DNA from: JAAFIP01 sp043718065
GTDB lineage: Bacteria > Pseudomonadota > Gammaproteobacteria > Burkholderiales > Burkholderiaceae_C
Length of the DNA: 5,588 bases
NCBI GenBank assembly: GCA_043718065.1
Contig: JAYSWJ010000054.1
Span: 1 to 5,588 of the forward strand
Direction of reading: 5' to 3'
Below, piece after piece: positions 1 through 5,463 of this stretch; position 1 is the stretch's first letter; every line of letters begins with the position of its first letter. Below the pieces are notes generated by a model. It was not told the origin of the DNA, did not search any database, and worked only from the letters and a program-made list of their open reading frames with translations. A program made the translations under genes and the position numbers.

Positions 1-1668
1 ACCTATAAAACCATCGCCAAACAGCTAGACGCTAAACGTATTGAGCGCGAAGCCGCTATGGCGCAGTTGCGCACGGACTTAGAGCTGCAGTTGCAAGCCG
101 CAGGTGTGCCGGCCAGCGTGCAAGCGCGGCCCAAGCACATCTACAGCATTGTGAAAAAGATGCGCGGCAAACAGCTAGGCTTTGACCAGGTGCTGGACGT
201 GCGCGCCATGCGCGTGATAGTGCCCACCGTGGCCGACTGCTACGCCGCTCTGTCGTACGTGCATGCCCAGTTTGCACCTATGGCAGGCGAGTTTGACGAC
301 TACATTGCCAAGCCCAAAGCCAACGGCTACCAAAGCCTGCACACAGTGGTGTTGGCCGGCAGTGCATTAACAGGTGCTGCATCAACAGGCGCTGCACCGT
401 CGCGCGACGCTGTAGATTCGCCAGTAGAAATTCAAATCCGCACTCAGGCCATGCACGACCATGCCGAGACCGGCGTGGCCGCCCACTGGGCCTACAAAGA
501 GGCGGGTGCTAAAGGCTATGCGGGCGTTAGCGCCACAGGGGCTTACGACGCCAAAATTGCCGTACTGCGCCAGCTACTGGCGTGGCAGCGCGATGTGTCT
601 GGCGGCGATGGCGCAGACAACGCCAACGCCTCTCGCGCCAACGACGTGTTGGACGACCGCATCTACGTGCTGACACCCGACGCCGCCATTGTCGATTTAC
701 CCACAGGTGCCACGCCAATAGATTTTGCCTACGCCGTGCACACTAATCTTGGCCACCGCTGCCGTGGTGCCAAGGTAGACGGCGCGCTGGTGCCGCTGAA
801 CACCCAGTTGCATAACGGCCAAACGGTAGACGTGACGGTGGTGAAAGAAGGCGGGCCCTCGCGTGATTGGCTGAATACCGATCTGGGATTTTTGGCTAGC
901 CCCCGGTCAAAATCTAAAGTGCGCGCCTGGTTTAACACCATAGCCATTACCGAGACGATTGCTAAAGGCCGCGAGGCCGTAGAAAAGCTGCTGCAGCGCG
1001 AGGGTAAAACGTCGCTCAAATTAGATGATTTAGCCGCGCAACTAGGTTTTAAAACGGCTGATGATTTGTTTGAAGTAGTGGGCAAAGATGAACTGTCGTT
1101 GCGCACCATCGAGCAACTTTTTCGCCCTGCTGAGCCAGTGGTGGATGACGACGCGCAGTTGCTGCTGAAACAAGCGCGCAATGCCGAAAAGTTCAAATCT
1201 CAAAGCAGCAAAGGTGGCGTGCTGGTGGTGGGCGTAGATTCTCTCTTAACGCAGTTGGCCAAATGCTGCAAACCCGCGCCACCCGACGCCATTGGCGGCT
1301 ACGTTACACGCGGCAAGGGCGTGAGCATTCACCGCGCCGATTGCCCCAACTTGCGCCAACTGCTGGTAAAAGACGCCGGGCGCGGGGTAGACGTAGCCTG
1401 GGGTCAACCGAAAGCTGGCGCTAGTGGCGGCCTGCCCACCTACGCGGTAGACGTGACGGTGCAAGCCAGCGACAGGCCGGGCCTGCTGCGCGACATTGCC
1501 GAGGTATTTAGCAAAGAAAAAGCCCATGTGCAAAGCGTGCAATCGCAGTCAACCCAAGGCACGGTATGGATGACGGTGACCGTAGAAGTTGCCGACGCCA
1601 GCCGCTTGGGCAAAGTGCTGGTAGCTGTGGGGCAGGTGGCAGGTGTGCACTGGGCGCGTCGGCGGTAG
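1..1668 (+). CDS. relA: RelA-type (p)ppGpp synthetase, 5'-truncated by window edge
   Basis: The reading frame is open from base 1, so the gene starts upstream; the first internal ATG (58) is not the start because the preceding codons read YKTIAKQLDAKRIERE, a typical RelA/SpoT stretch. 555 codons are visible. Domains in order: synthetase (about 1-500) with RPKHIYS, the DVRAMRVIV Asp (196-198), NGYQSLHT and the VEIQIRT Glu (427-429); TGS (about 658-846); a helical linker; a zinc-finger/RIS-like region with a Cys pair (1264-1269), His (1330-1332) and Cys (1342-1344); and a C-terminal ACT domain (about 1438-1668). The tetrapeptide EFDD (289-300) is the acidic EXDD signature of RelA; bifunctional SpoT/Rel proteins have RXKD there. 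From family knowledge, the enzyme transfers pyrophosphate from ATP to GTP/GDP on stalled ribosomes during amino-acid starvation. The N-terminal pseudo-hydrolase domain is outside the window, so loss of hydrolase activity is inferred. An Ala/Thr/Ser-rich insert separates HTVVLAG from VEIQIRT. Confidence 0.95.
   Translation, partial: TYKTIAKQLDAKRIEREAAMAQLRTDLELQLQAAGVPASVQARPKHIYSIVKKMRGKQLGFDQVLDVRAMRVIVPTVADCYAALSYVHAQFAPMAGEFDDYIAKPKANGYQSLHTVVLAGSALTGAASTGAAPSRDAVDSPVEIQIRTQAMHDHAETGVAAHWAYKEAGAKGYAGVSATGAYDAKIAVLRQLLAWQRDVSGGDGADNANASRANDVLDDRIYVLTPDAAIVDLPTGATPIDFAYAVHTNLGHRCRGAKVDGALVPLNTQLHNGQTVDVTVVKEGGPSRDWLNTDLGFLASPRSKSKVRAWFNTIAITETIAKGREAVEKLLQREGKTSLKLDDLAAQLGFKTADDLFEVVGKDELSLRTIEQLFRPAEPVVDDDAQLLLKQARNAEKFKSQSSKGGVLVVGVDSLLTQLAKCCKPAPPDAIGGYVTRGKGVSIHRADCPNLRQLLVKDAGRGVDVAWGQPKAGASGGLPTYAVDVTVQASDRPGLLRDIAEVFSKEKAHVQSVQSQSTQGTVWMTVTVEVADASRLGKVLVAVGQVAGVHWARRR
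369..398 (+). repeat. 15-bp tandem duplication inside relA
   Basis: Two adjacent 15-base units, AACAGGTGCTGCATC (369-383) and AACAGGCGCTGCACC (384-398), match at 13 of 15 positions and keep the reading frame. They encode the repeated TGAAS/TGAAP part of a loop in the synthetase domain between HTVVLAG and VEIQIRT. As remembered, E. coli RelA has only a few residues there. Both differences are T/C transitions. The simplest reading is an old in-frame slippage duplication in a tolerant surface loop. Confidence 0.7.
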
Positions 1669-1670
1669 TA

Positions 1671-1735
1671 CTATCAATTACATAGCTGCTTGAGCAGGAT
1701 TTACTTGGGTTACTGGCCTATTTCGTTGTCAAAAG
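1671..1735 (+). repeat. Dispersed-type intergenic repeat, copy 1 (after relA)
   Basis: It starts two bases after the relA stop. The core at 1682-1710 matches 5429-5457 behind rimO at 28 of 29 positions in the same orientation, and TCAAAAG (1729-1735) recurs at 5457-5463 after an 18-base stretch absent from the second copy. This copy has a short flanking inverted repeat CTAT/ATAG (1671-1674, 1682-1685) and a palindromic TGCTTGAGCA (1687-1696). From memory, Comamonadaceae chromosomes carry many short gene-end repeats containing 'ATAGCTGCT...GGCCTATTT'; this element resembles them, but that identification is not verified. Function is unknown; a role as an mRNA 3'-end structure is possible. Confidence 0.75.
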
Positions 1736-1804
1736 GCTGCTAGAAGTGCTTTGAAGCGTGTTTTAAAGCGGTGTAGCTTCAAACCGAGTTCGCTGTTCTG
1801 GGAC

Positions 1805-1889
1805 GCGCACTGCTGTAGCGTGTGTCCCATGCCAAACGGACCTGCGGCCCTTTATTGTTTGTCATAGGACACACACTACAGCAGCACGC
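1805..1889. repeat. Long imperfect inverted repeat
   Basis: The arms 1805-1837 and 1857-1889 are complementary at 28 of 33 positions. Mismatches are 1808/1886, 1809/1885, 1819/1875, 1828/1866 and 1832/1862, and two further G-U pairs extend the stem inwards, leaving a loop of about 15 bases. The longest unbroken runs are 9 bp (1810-1818 with 1876-1884) and 8 bp (1820-1827 with 1867-1874). The left arm can instead form its own hairpin (1800-1810 with 1818-1828, including two G-U pairs and one mismatch). No T run follows and no coding frame is inside. It could be a small non-autonomous repeat of the REP/MITE kind or a structured transcript; neither can be shown here. Confidence 0.75.
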
Positions 1890-2052
1890 TTGTAGTCGTA
1901 TGGGGCTTCGCTCGGTGCTGCGTGACCGCGAGGAGTAAGGACAGGAAAGATATCCCAATTGCTTCCTGCCGAAGCGCCCGATAAACCAGTCACCAACTTC
2001 TCGGCGCGCACGCTAACGCAACGACCAACCCGTAAATCACCGCAACAGCTTG

Positions 2053-2061
2053 TGATAAAAT
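2053..2061 (+). promoter_or_regulatory. Extended -10 promoter for tRNA-Val
   Basis: TGATAAAAT combines the TGn extension (2053-2055) with TAAAAT (2056-2061), five of six matches to the sigma-70 -10 consensus. It ends 9 bases before the mature tRNA 5' end, so the transcript would start within a few bases of the tRNA. No good -35 hexamer lies at the usual distance (TAAATC at 2033-2038 is poor), which fits an extended -10 promoter. Confidence 0.6.
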
Positions 2062-2070
2062 CAAAGCATT

Positions 2071-2145
2071 AGGCGGTTAGCTCAGTGGTAGAGCACCTGC
2101 TTGACGTGCAGGGTGTCACAAGTTCGACCCTTGTACCGCCTACCA
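2071..2145 (+). tRNA. tRNA-Val (anticodon GAC)
   Basis: All cloverleaf parts are present with perfect stems: acceptor AGGCGGT (2071-2077) with ACCGCCT (2135-2141); D stem GCTC/GAGC (2080-2083, 2091-2094) with loop AGTGGTA; anticodon stem CCTGC/GCAGG (2096-2100, 2108-2112); loop TTGACGT with anticodon GAC at 2103-2105; T stem ACAAG/CTTGT (2118-2122, 2130-2134) around TTCGACC. The discriminator is A (2142) and the CCA end (2143-2145) is encoded. GAC reads valine codons GUC and GUU. The gene stands alone between its own promoter and terminator. Confidence 0.97.
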
Positions 2146-2151
2146 AACCCT

Positions 2152-2177
2152 AAAAGCACCCTTGTGGTGCTTTTTTT
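2152..2177 (+). terminator. Intrinsic terminator of tRNA-Val
   Basis: A perfect 9-bp stem AAAAGCACC/GGTGCTTTT (2152-2160, 2166-2174) closes a CTTGT loop and runs into seven T's (2171-2177). It begins 6 bases after the CCA end, so it ends the tRNA transcript and separates it from phaR. A further 9-base perfect inverted repeat, AACCCTAAA (2146-2154) with TTTAGGGTT (2195-2203), brackets the terminator and could pair in competition with it. Confidence 0.93.
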
Positions 2178-2234
2178 ATGCCCGGAAAATATGGTTTAGG
2201 GTTAACCTAGAGCCAGATGAGGCCGGCAACTGCC

Positions 2235-2270
2235 TAGAATGTGCTGCAGTGCATCAAATTATCGATGCAC
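2235..2270 (+). promoter_or_regulatory. Possible phaR promoter and self-regulation site
   Basis: TAGAAT (2235-2240) matches five of six -10 bases, although no credible -35 is seen. About nine bases further on, where transcription would begin, lies a perfect inverted repeat GTGCATC/GATGCAC (2249-2255, 2264-2270). Within it, GCATCAAATTAT (2251-2262) agrees at about 10 of 12 positions with the PhaR target consensus reported for Ralstonia eutropha (GCAMMAAWTMMD, as I remember it). The position would suit autorepression. Promoter and operator are both inferred. Confidence 0.35.
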
Positions 2271-2310
2271 ACCACCCACACCCCAAGCGGTGTTGTGCGG
2301 TGACCCAGTT

Positions 2311-2317
2311 GAGGAGA
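2311..2317 (+). promoter_or_regulatory. Ribosome binding site fixing a TTG start for phaR
   Basis: GAGGAGA is a strong Shine-Dalgarno sequence placed 5 bases before an in-frame TTG at 2323. The upstream in-frame ATG at 2239 has no such site, overlaps the putative promoter, and would add a Cys-rich leader unlike PhaR proteins, so the TTG is preferred. Confidence 0.75.
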
Positions 2318-2322
2318 AATTT

Positions 2323-2970
2323 TTGCGAACTAAAGAAACCCAAGCCAGCGGCGCTGATGATAAAGCCAACGGCGCTGCCAAAAAGACCCGATCTGCGTCA
2401 AAAACTAACACCAATGCGTCTACAAACCACAGCACATCCGCTGCAGCTGCACCGCACGGCACGCGCATTATCAAGAAGTATCCTAATCGCCGCTTGTACG
2501 ACACCAACAGCTCCACCTACATAACCTTGGCCGAGGTTAAGCAACTAGTGGTCGAAGGGCATGGGTTTGTTGTCTTGGATGCTAAGACCAGCGAAGAACT
2601 TACACGCAGTATCTTGCTGCAAATAATTTTAGAAGAAGAATCGGGTGGCTTGCCCATGTTCTCAGAGGCGGCGCTGGCCAATATGATTCGTTTTTATGGC
2701 CATGCCATGCAAAGCTTTATGGGCAGCTATTTGGAGAAAAATGTTCAAGCGTTTACCGATATGCAAACCAAAATGACCGAGCAAGGCAAAGGGCTGGGCA
2801 CAGCGCCCGCGCCTACGGCAGGCATGGCCGCAGGACTACATGGTTTACCTAATGTTCCCGGCATGCTTGGTGCATATGCAGAGCAGTCGCAAAGCATGTT
2901 TGCCAAAATGCAAGAGCAAATGCAAAAGCAAACCGAGCAAATGTTTGCCTCGTTAGGGCTTAAGCGGTAG
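2323..2970 (+). CDS. phaR: Polyhydroxyalkanoate synthesis repressor PhaR
   Basis: With the TTG start the product is 215 residues. Residues 1-47 are a low-complexity Lys/Ala/Thr/Ser tail. Residues 48-60 read RIIKKYPNRRLYD, the hallmark start of the PHB/PHA accumulation regulator DNA-binding domain, which runs to about 110 and includes SILLQIILEEESGG. Next comes the PHB-accumulation region, with MFSEAALANMIRFYGHAMQ and YLEKNVQAF, then a Met/Gln-rich amphipathic C-terminus (KMQEQMQKQTEQMF) ending in GLKR. Known family role: a cytoplasmic repressor that binds both DNA and PHA granules; it releases phasin (phaP) and its own promoter when granules form, tying phasin supply to polymer. Length and ending fit betaproteobacterial members. 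It is a stand-alone copy with no phaC/phaA/phaB in the window. The next frame starts 22 bases after its stop with no terminator between, so read-through into it is likely. Confidence 0.93.
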   Translation: MRTKETQASGADDKANGAAKKTRSASKTNTNASTNHSTSAAAAPHGTRIIKKYPNRRLYDTNSSTYITLAEVKQLVVEGHGFVVLDAKTSEELTRSILLQIILEEESGGLPMFSEAALANMIRFYGHAMQSFMGSYLEKNVQAFTDMQTKMTEQGKGLGTAPAPTAGMAAGLHGLPNVPGMLGAYAEQSQSMFAKMQEQMQKQTEQMFASLGLKR

Positions 2971-2980
2971 CAAAATTTAA

Positions 2981-2987
2981 AAAGGGG
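2981..2987 (+). promoter_or_regulatory. Ribosome binding site of the phosphoesterase pseudogene
   Basis: AAAGGGG lies 5 bases before ATG at 2993. This favours that ATG over the in-frame GTG at 2987, which overlaps the site itself. Confidence 0.6.
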
Positions 2988-2992
2988 TGTCT

Positions 2993-3946
2993 ATGCGAGC
3001 AGTTGTCATCAAATATGCAGTTACAGCGGTTGCGACGTGCGCAGGCCTGCTGGCTTGTGGTGGCGGTAACAACAACACCACGCCGACCACGCTGCAACCT
3101 AACCCCACCACCAGTTGGGAGCTGCTAACTGCAGGCGACATAGCGGAGTGCAATCCAGTGCGCTCCCCGAACGACTCTAATGCTGACAAAACTGCGCAAG
3201 TCATAAATCGCCAGTTGGCCAGCGTGGGCCCCAACTCCAACGTGCTGACCTTGGGCGACAACGCTTATTTTGTGGGCAGCACAACGATTGGCTACGACAC
3301 CTGCTACCGGCCTACGTGGGGTCAGTTTATCAACAAGACCTTTGCCATACCTGGCAACCGCGACTACGAAAGAGGCGGCGATAACAACTACTTCGACTTC
3401 TTTGGCCCCGCAGCTTCGCCTGCAGGCGCTGGCCCAGACCGGGCGGGCTACTACCGTTTAGACCAAAGCGGTTGGACTCTTTTTACGCTGAACAGCAACG
3501 TCGATGCAACGACCGCATCGGCTCAGGCGCAGTGGCTTAAGAAAGAGTTGGCTACTGCCAAGCCCTGTATTGCAGCGGCTTGGCACCATGCGCGGTTTAG
3601 CTCTGCTACGCGTGGAGACAACGGGTTGATGGCCGATGCTTGGCAACTGCTTGAGTAGGCCAAAGCCGACATCGTGCTGCAAAGTCACGAGCACCATTAC
3701 GAGCGCTTTGCCCCCCTAGCGCCTGATGGCAGCTTGGCTATTGCGGGTGGCATACGATCATTTGTGGTGGGCACTGGTGGTGCAGAGACAGAAGGCTTTG
3801 CAGGTGCGCGCGTGGGCAGCGAGAAGCAGATCCAGACCTTTGGCGTGATGCGTTTGACCTTAGACGCTGGCAAAGCCGCCTGGCGTTTTATCGACATTAA
3901 CGACGCGGTGCTCGACCAAGGCAGCCTAGATTGCCGCAAAAAGTAA
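2993..3946 (+). pseudogene. Lipoprotein metallophosphoesterase, broken by internal TAG
   Basis: The frame encodes a calcineurin-like/purple-acid-phosphatase-type phosphoesterase of about 317 residues, stopped by TAG at 3656-3658 (codon 222) and continuing in the same frame to TAA at 3944-3946. The N-terminus is a lipoprotein signal: hydrophobic segment, LLAC with Cys22, then a Gly/Asn/Thr-rich linker. Metal-site motifs follow: GDIAEC (Asp49), LGDNAY (Asp89), GNRDY (121-125), WHH (197-199), and, after the stop, SHEHHYERFAP (231-241) and FVVGTGG. The stop therefore removes the last metal-binding motif. Two further deviations: the family's GNH(D/E) reads GNRD (CGC at 3359-3361 instead of a His codon), and GHxHxYER reads SHEHHYER. 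CAG to TAG is a one-step explanation for the stop. An intact member would be an exported, membrane-anchored phosphoesterase; its substrate is unknown. The frame is otherwise intact, with base composition like its neighbours, suggesting recent decay. A sequencing error at 3656 cannot be excluded. Confidence 0.82.
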
Positions 3947-4004
3947 ATCGCTGCTAGTTTAGCCACCTCAGTGGTTACCCGCCCCAGTCTGAGACAATAC
4001 AGGC
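3947..4004 (+). promoter_or_regulatory. rimO upstream gap with possible leaderless promoter
   Basis: The 58-base gap has no Shine-Dalgarno at a usable distance; the only purine run, AGG, sits one base before the ATG. GACAAT (3993-3998) matches four of six -10 bases and ends 6 bases before the rimO ATG, so transcription could begin on or next to the start codon and give a leaderless mRNA. No clear -35 is present. A 4-bp hairpin CCAC/GTGG (3963-3966, 3971-3974) lacks a T run and is not a terminator, so rimO could also be read from upstream. Confidence 0.35.
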
Positions 4005-5429
4005 ATGAGCGCTGTATTGTCACCCCCCACCCCTACGTCCCCGTCCCACATCCCCAAAGTCGGCTTTGTCAGCCTAGGCTGCCCCAAGGCGCTGACTGAT
4101 TCGGAGCTGATCCTTACGCAGCTGAGCGCGGAGGGCTACCAAACATCCAAAACCTTCGAGGGCGCAGACCTGGTCATCGTCAACACATGCGGTTTTATTG
4201 ACGACGCGGTGAAAGAAAGCCTAGATACTATTGGCGAGGCGCTGGCAGTCAACGGCAAAGTCATCGTTACAGGCTGCTTGGGCGCGAAGACGGTAGACGG
4301 TGGTGCCGACACCAGCGGCGGTAAAACTGACGAAAACCTAGTGCGCAAGATGCACCCCAGCGTGTTGGCTGTCACCGGCCCGCATGCCACCCAAGAGGTG
4401 ATGGACGCTGTGCACCTGCACCTGCCCAAGCCGCACGACCCGTTTGTTGACCTCGTGCCCGCCTACGGCATCAAGCTAACGCCCAAGCATTACGCTTACC
4501 TCAAAATCAGCGAAGGCTGCAATCATCGCTGCACGTTTTGCATCATCCCCAGCATGCGCGGCGACCTAGTTAGCCGACCGATTGGCGATGTGCTGAAAGA
4601 AGCCAAGGCGTTGTTTGAAGGCGGCATTAAAGAGCTGCTGGTGGTGAGCCAAGACACCTCAGCCTACGGCGTAGACACCAAATACCGCACCGGTTTTTTT
4701 GACGGCCGCCCAGTCAAAACCCGCATGCTAGAGCTGGTAGACGAACTGGGCAAGCTGGCCGAGCCCTTTGGCGCGTGGGTGCGCCTGCACTACGTGTACC
4801 CGTACCCCAGCGTGGACGAGGTCATTCCGCTAATGGCGGCAGGCCGCGCGCTGCCCTACCTTGACGTGCCGTTTCAACACAGCCACCCCGATGTACTCAA
4901 ACGCATGAAGCGCCCCGCCAGTGGCGAGAAAAACCTTGATCGCATCGCCCGCTGGCGCGAAGCCTGCCCCGAGATCGTCATCCGCAGCACCTTTATTGCA
5001 GGCTTTCCGGGTGAGACTGAAGAAGAATTTTCGCACTTGCTGGGCTTTATGCGCGAAGCGCAAATTGACCGCGCAGGCTGCTTTGCCTACAGCCCCGTAA
5101 AGGGCGCAACCGCCAACGACATCCCTGGCATGCTGCCGATTGAGCTGCGCGAAGAACGCCGCGCTCGTTTTATGTCGGTGGCCGAAGAAGTCTCTGCCGC
5201 CAAGCTACGCCAACGTATCGGCGCAACCATGCAAGTGCTGGTCGACAGCGCACCTGGGATGGGCAAAAAAGGTGGCGTAGGCCGCACGTATGCCGACGCA
5301 CCCGAGATAGACGGCGTGGTCAAGCTGCTGCCGCCTGAGAAGATCAGCAAGCAGCTGAAAGTAGGTGAATTTACCAAAGCCCGCATTGTGGGTACGGATG
5401 GGCATGATTTGGTGGCGCTACCGATTTAA
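4005..5429 (+). CDS. rimO: Ribosomal protein S12 methylthiotransferase RimO
   Basis: 474 residues with the full MTTase layout. The N-terminal UPF0004 domain carries the three cysteines for the auxiliary Fe-S cluster: LGCPKA (Cys26), NTCGFI (Cys62) and TGCLGAK (Cys91). The radical SAM domain has SEGCNHRCTFC with Cys172, Cys176 and Cys179, followed by IPSMRGDLVSRP, which together with HYVYPYP and STFIAGFPGETEEEF marks RimO rather than the tRNA enzyme MiaB. A C-terminal TRAM domain spans about 403-474. Known function: cytoplasmic beta-methylthiolation of the conserved aspartate of ribosomal protein S12 (Asp89 in E. coli, numbering as I recall), using S-adenosylmethionine. It is longer than the E. 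coli protein (441 residues from memory), partly through a Gly/Asp/Thr-rich insert (about 96-110) after GCLGAK and an extended N-terminus. ATG at 4005 is the only good start before the conserved PKVGFVSLGC, though it lacks a ribosome binding site. All catalytic cysteines are present. Confidence 0.96.
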   Translation: MSAVLSPPTPTSPSHIPKVGFVSLGCPKALTDSELILTQLSAEGYQTSKTFEGADLVIVNTCGFIDDAVKESLDTIGEALAVNGKVIVTGCLGAKTVDGGADTSGGKTDENLVRKMHPSVLAVTGPHATQEVMDAVHLHLPKPHDPFVDLVPAYGIKLTPKHYAYLKISEGCNHRCTFCIIPSMRGDLVSRPIGDVLKEAKALFEGGIKELLVVSQDTSAYGVDTKYRTGFFDGRPVKTRMLELVDELGKLAEPFGAWVRLHYVYPYPSVDEVIPLMAAGRALPYLDVPFQHSHPDVLKRMKRPASGEKNLDRIARWREACPEIVIRSTFIAGFPGETEEEFSHLLGFMREAQIDRAGCFAYSPVKGATANDIPGMLPIELREERRARFMSVAEEVSAAKLRQRIGATMQVLVDSAPGMGKKGGVGRTYADAPEIDGVVKLLPPEKISKQLKVGEFTKARIVGTDGHDLVALPI

Positions 5430-5463
5430 TAGCTGGTTGAGCAGGATTTACTTGGGTCAAAAG
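5429..5463 (+). repeat. Dispersed-type intergenic repeat, copy 2 (after rimO)
   Basis: ATAGCTGGTTGAGCAGGATT and the following nine bases match the copy after relA (1682-1710) at 28 of 29 positions; the single difference (G at 5436, C at 1689) breaks the TGCTTGAGCA palindrome of copy 1. The element begins on the last base of the rimO TAA. It lacks the CTAT arm and an 18-base internal segment of copy 1, rejoining at TCAAAAG (5457-5463). Same orientation and same position relative to the upstream gene as copy 1. Confidence 0.75.

Larger units (their letters stand above)
1669..2052. other. Non-coding stretch between relA and tRNA-Val
   Basis: About 400 bases carry no believable coding frame on either strand. 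They contain a dispersed-type repeat (1671-1735), a perfect 8-base inverted repeat TTTGAAGC/GCTTCAAA (1750-1757 and 1776-1783), an overlapping competing hairpin (1748-1755 with 1762-1769, one G-U pair), the long inverted repeat at 1805-1889, and a perfect 6-base inverted repeat CAGGAA/TTCCTG (1942-1947 and 1963-1968). None of the hairpins is followed by a T run, so no intrinsic terminator for relA is evident. The rest, about 1970-2050, shows nothing recognisable apart from the approach to the tRNA promoter. Confidence 0.6.

Noticed and set aside
729..1196. 155-residue minus-strand frame inside relA
   Set aside because: It is the complement of a strongly conserved relA coding region with no family resemblance; a shadow frame.
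1..1668. Bifunctional SpoT/Rel
   Set aside because: The EFDD motif at 289-300 is the RelA signature rather than RXKD; the hydrolase domain itself is outside the window, so some doubt remains.
1669..2070. Mobile element with terminal repeats near the tRNA gene
   Set aside because: No transposase or integrase fragment, no target-site duplication around 1805-1889, and no second copy of the tRNA 3' end that would mark an attachment site.
2239..2322. N-terminal extension of phaR from the ATG at 2239
   Set aside because: No ribosome binding site, a Cys-rich leader unlike PhaR, and overlap with the likely promoter and operator; the TTG at 2323 has a strong site.
2162..2524. 120-residue frame overlapping the tRNA terminator and phaR
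   Set aside because: Starts inside the terminator stem, has no ribosome binding site, runs out of frame through phaR and has no recognisable domain.
3656..3658. Programmed recoding (selenocysteine, pyrrolysine or stop read-through)
   Set aside because: Selenocysteine uses TGA, nothing suggests pyrrolysine machinery, no recoding structure is evident, and other motif residues of this gene are also lost.
3674..3946. Separate 90-residue gene starting at ATG or a nearby codon after the TAG
   Set aside because: Same frame as the upstream part, no ribosome binding site, and it encodes the missing C-terminal motif of the phosphoesterase; it is the tail of the pseudogene.
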